Below, one piece after another: positions 40,788 to 41,332 of a stretch of DNA of 41,332 nt. Each line of letters starts with the position of its first letter. Position 1 is the stretch's first letter. Source of the DNA: Oscillibacter sp. GTDB lineage: Bacteria; Bacillota; Clostridia; Oscillospirales; Oscillospiraceae. A program made the translations under genes and the position numbers. The notes beneath the pieces were generated by a model that saw only the letters and a list, made by a program, of their open reading frames with translations, did not search any database and was not told the DNA's origin. The stretch lies in NCBI GenBank assembly GCA_020025475.1, contig JAHHSA010000010.1:1-41332 (forward strand), written 5' to 3'.

Positions 40788-41332
40788 TCAGGCAAACAGG
40801 GCATTGAAAGACGCCACAGCCGTGTCGCAGGCGTCACCCACAACCAGCATTACATAGTTGCCGTTGGAGACGATGCGGGAGTTGTTCTTCCAGCCATCAA
40901 TGCTGTCGGGATACCATGCGCCGCCGTGGTTCTCCTCATCCCCCACCTGATAGGCGATGCGGGCCTGGAACAGCTCCTTCACCTTCTGGACGTCGTCGCT
41001 GTTCTCCACTTCCACCAGGGCCACTTCGCCTACAGCAGCGGACATCATCGTGGTGTACACCACCTTCTGCTTGGCGGCAATATCTGCCATACCTGCATAG
41101 AGAGCATTCTGCACCTCGGCGTCCGCTGCCATCAAAGCGGGCCAGTCCTCATTGCTGGTCAAGGTGGTGGCAAAGGCACTCAGATCCACCGTCTGATTGG
41201 CGGGCTTCTCAGCAGGCTTCTGAGCGGGCTTCTCGGCAGGCTTCTCGGCAGGCTTCTCGGCGGGCTTCTCGGCGGGTTTCTCGGCGGGCTTCTCAGCCTC
41301 AGGTTCCTCGCCCTCAGCGGGTTCCCCCGGAG
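40788..41332 (-). CDS. DUF4358-like protein, N-terminus beyond window
   Basis: 3' part (181 codons) of a gene that continues past the right edge. The C-terminal domain (about 130 aa) fits DUF4358, seen in lipoprotein-like clostridial proteins: VDLSAFATTLTSNEDWPAL at its start and AWYPDSIDGWKNNSRIV further on. Upstream lies an Ala/Glu/Lys/Pro repeat (PAEK units) preceded by an acidic Pro/Glu-rich stretch. A signal peptide or lipobox is likely but outside the window. Function unknown. The repeat suggests an extended surface linker. Confidence 0.8.
   Translation of the reverse strand, partial: PGEPAEGEEPEAEKPAEKPAEKPAEKPAEKPAEKPAQKPAEKPANQTVDLSAFATTLTSNEDWPALMAADAEVQNALYAGMADIAAKQKVVYTTMMSAAVGEVALVEVENSDDVQKVKELFQARIAYQVGDEENHGGAWYPDSIDGWKNNSRIVSNGNYVMLVVGDACDTAVASFNALFA
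41202..41297 (-). repeat. Eight 12-bp tandem repeats coding PAEK
   Basis: Eight consecutive copies of a GGGCTTCTCGGC-type unit encode KPAE repeats (one copy reads KPAQ). Changes between copies are mostly synonymous. Copy number may vary between strains by slippage while keeping frame. Confidence 0.9.

Noticed and set aside
41202..41297. CRISPR array
   Set aside because: The repeat unit is 12 bp with no spacers and is in frame inside a coding sequence.

Overview
The window looks like chromosome from a spore-forming, meso-diaminopimelate-type Firmicute of the class Clostridia, probably Oscillospirales (the Flavonifractor/Oscillibacter kind of gut bacterium). This is inferred from gene content and protein style: SpoIVB, a division/wall cluster without ftsA, a DNPR-type MurE, a two-gene SufC/SufBD iron-sulfur operon, RNase Y, a DAK2/YloV protein and GC-rich coding sequence. 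No tRNA, rRNA, CRISPR array, IS element or prophage was seen. 38 coding sequences are called, one cut by the window edge; one is a very weak 25-codon call.

Region 1 (about 0.1-14.5 kb, all minus strand) is a compact division and cell-wall (dcw) cluster, in transcription order mraZ, rsmH, ftsL, ftsI/spoVD (PASTA-tailed PBP), murE, mraY, ftsW, murG, murA, ftsQ, ftsZ, then the sporulation protease spoIVB behind a terminator. murD, murC, murF and ftsA are absent. mraZ has a strong sigma-A-like promoter followed by 10-bp-spaced GTGGG boxes, the expected autorepression operator. A perfect 16-bp LexA-like palindrome lies further upstream.

Region 2 (14.6-18.8 kb) has rsmD, coaD and a coiled-coil gene on the minus strand, diverging from an Asp23-family gene and a DAK2/YloV gene. 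Each arm has its own promoter with 17-bp spacing.

Region 3 (18.9-24.9 kb) has a DUF2461 protein, a ferritin-like protein with a Pro/Ala/Met-rich linker, the two-gene smsC-smsB operon, RNase Y, and an Amidase_3-SH3 protein that lacks its usual first zinc-binding histidine.

Region 4 (25.0-34.0 kb, minus strand) holds two membrane systems. One is a MacA-like adaptor, MacB-like ATPase and MacB-like permease, followed 13 nt later by a secreted S-layer-homology protein in the same apparent operon. The other is a TAXI-type TRAP transporter (lipoprotein plus fused permease) with two strong hairpins between its genes.

Region 5 (34.3-41.3 kb) has a DUF6512 membrane protein whose leader carries an intrinsic terminator just before the ribosome binding site, a membrane-anchored XRE regulator, the murI-DUF1934-argS operon, an uncharacterised acidic protein, a DUF362 protein with two [4Fe-4S] motifs, and the 3' part of a DUF4358 protein with an eight-copy 12-bp repeat.

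Most of the content is housekeeping. The parts most worth a second look are the transporter-SLH operon, the DUF6512 leader, the LexA-like palindrome with an orphan plus-strand terminator upstream of mraZ, and the hairpins inside the TRAP operon.
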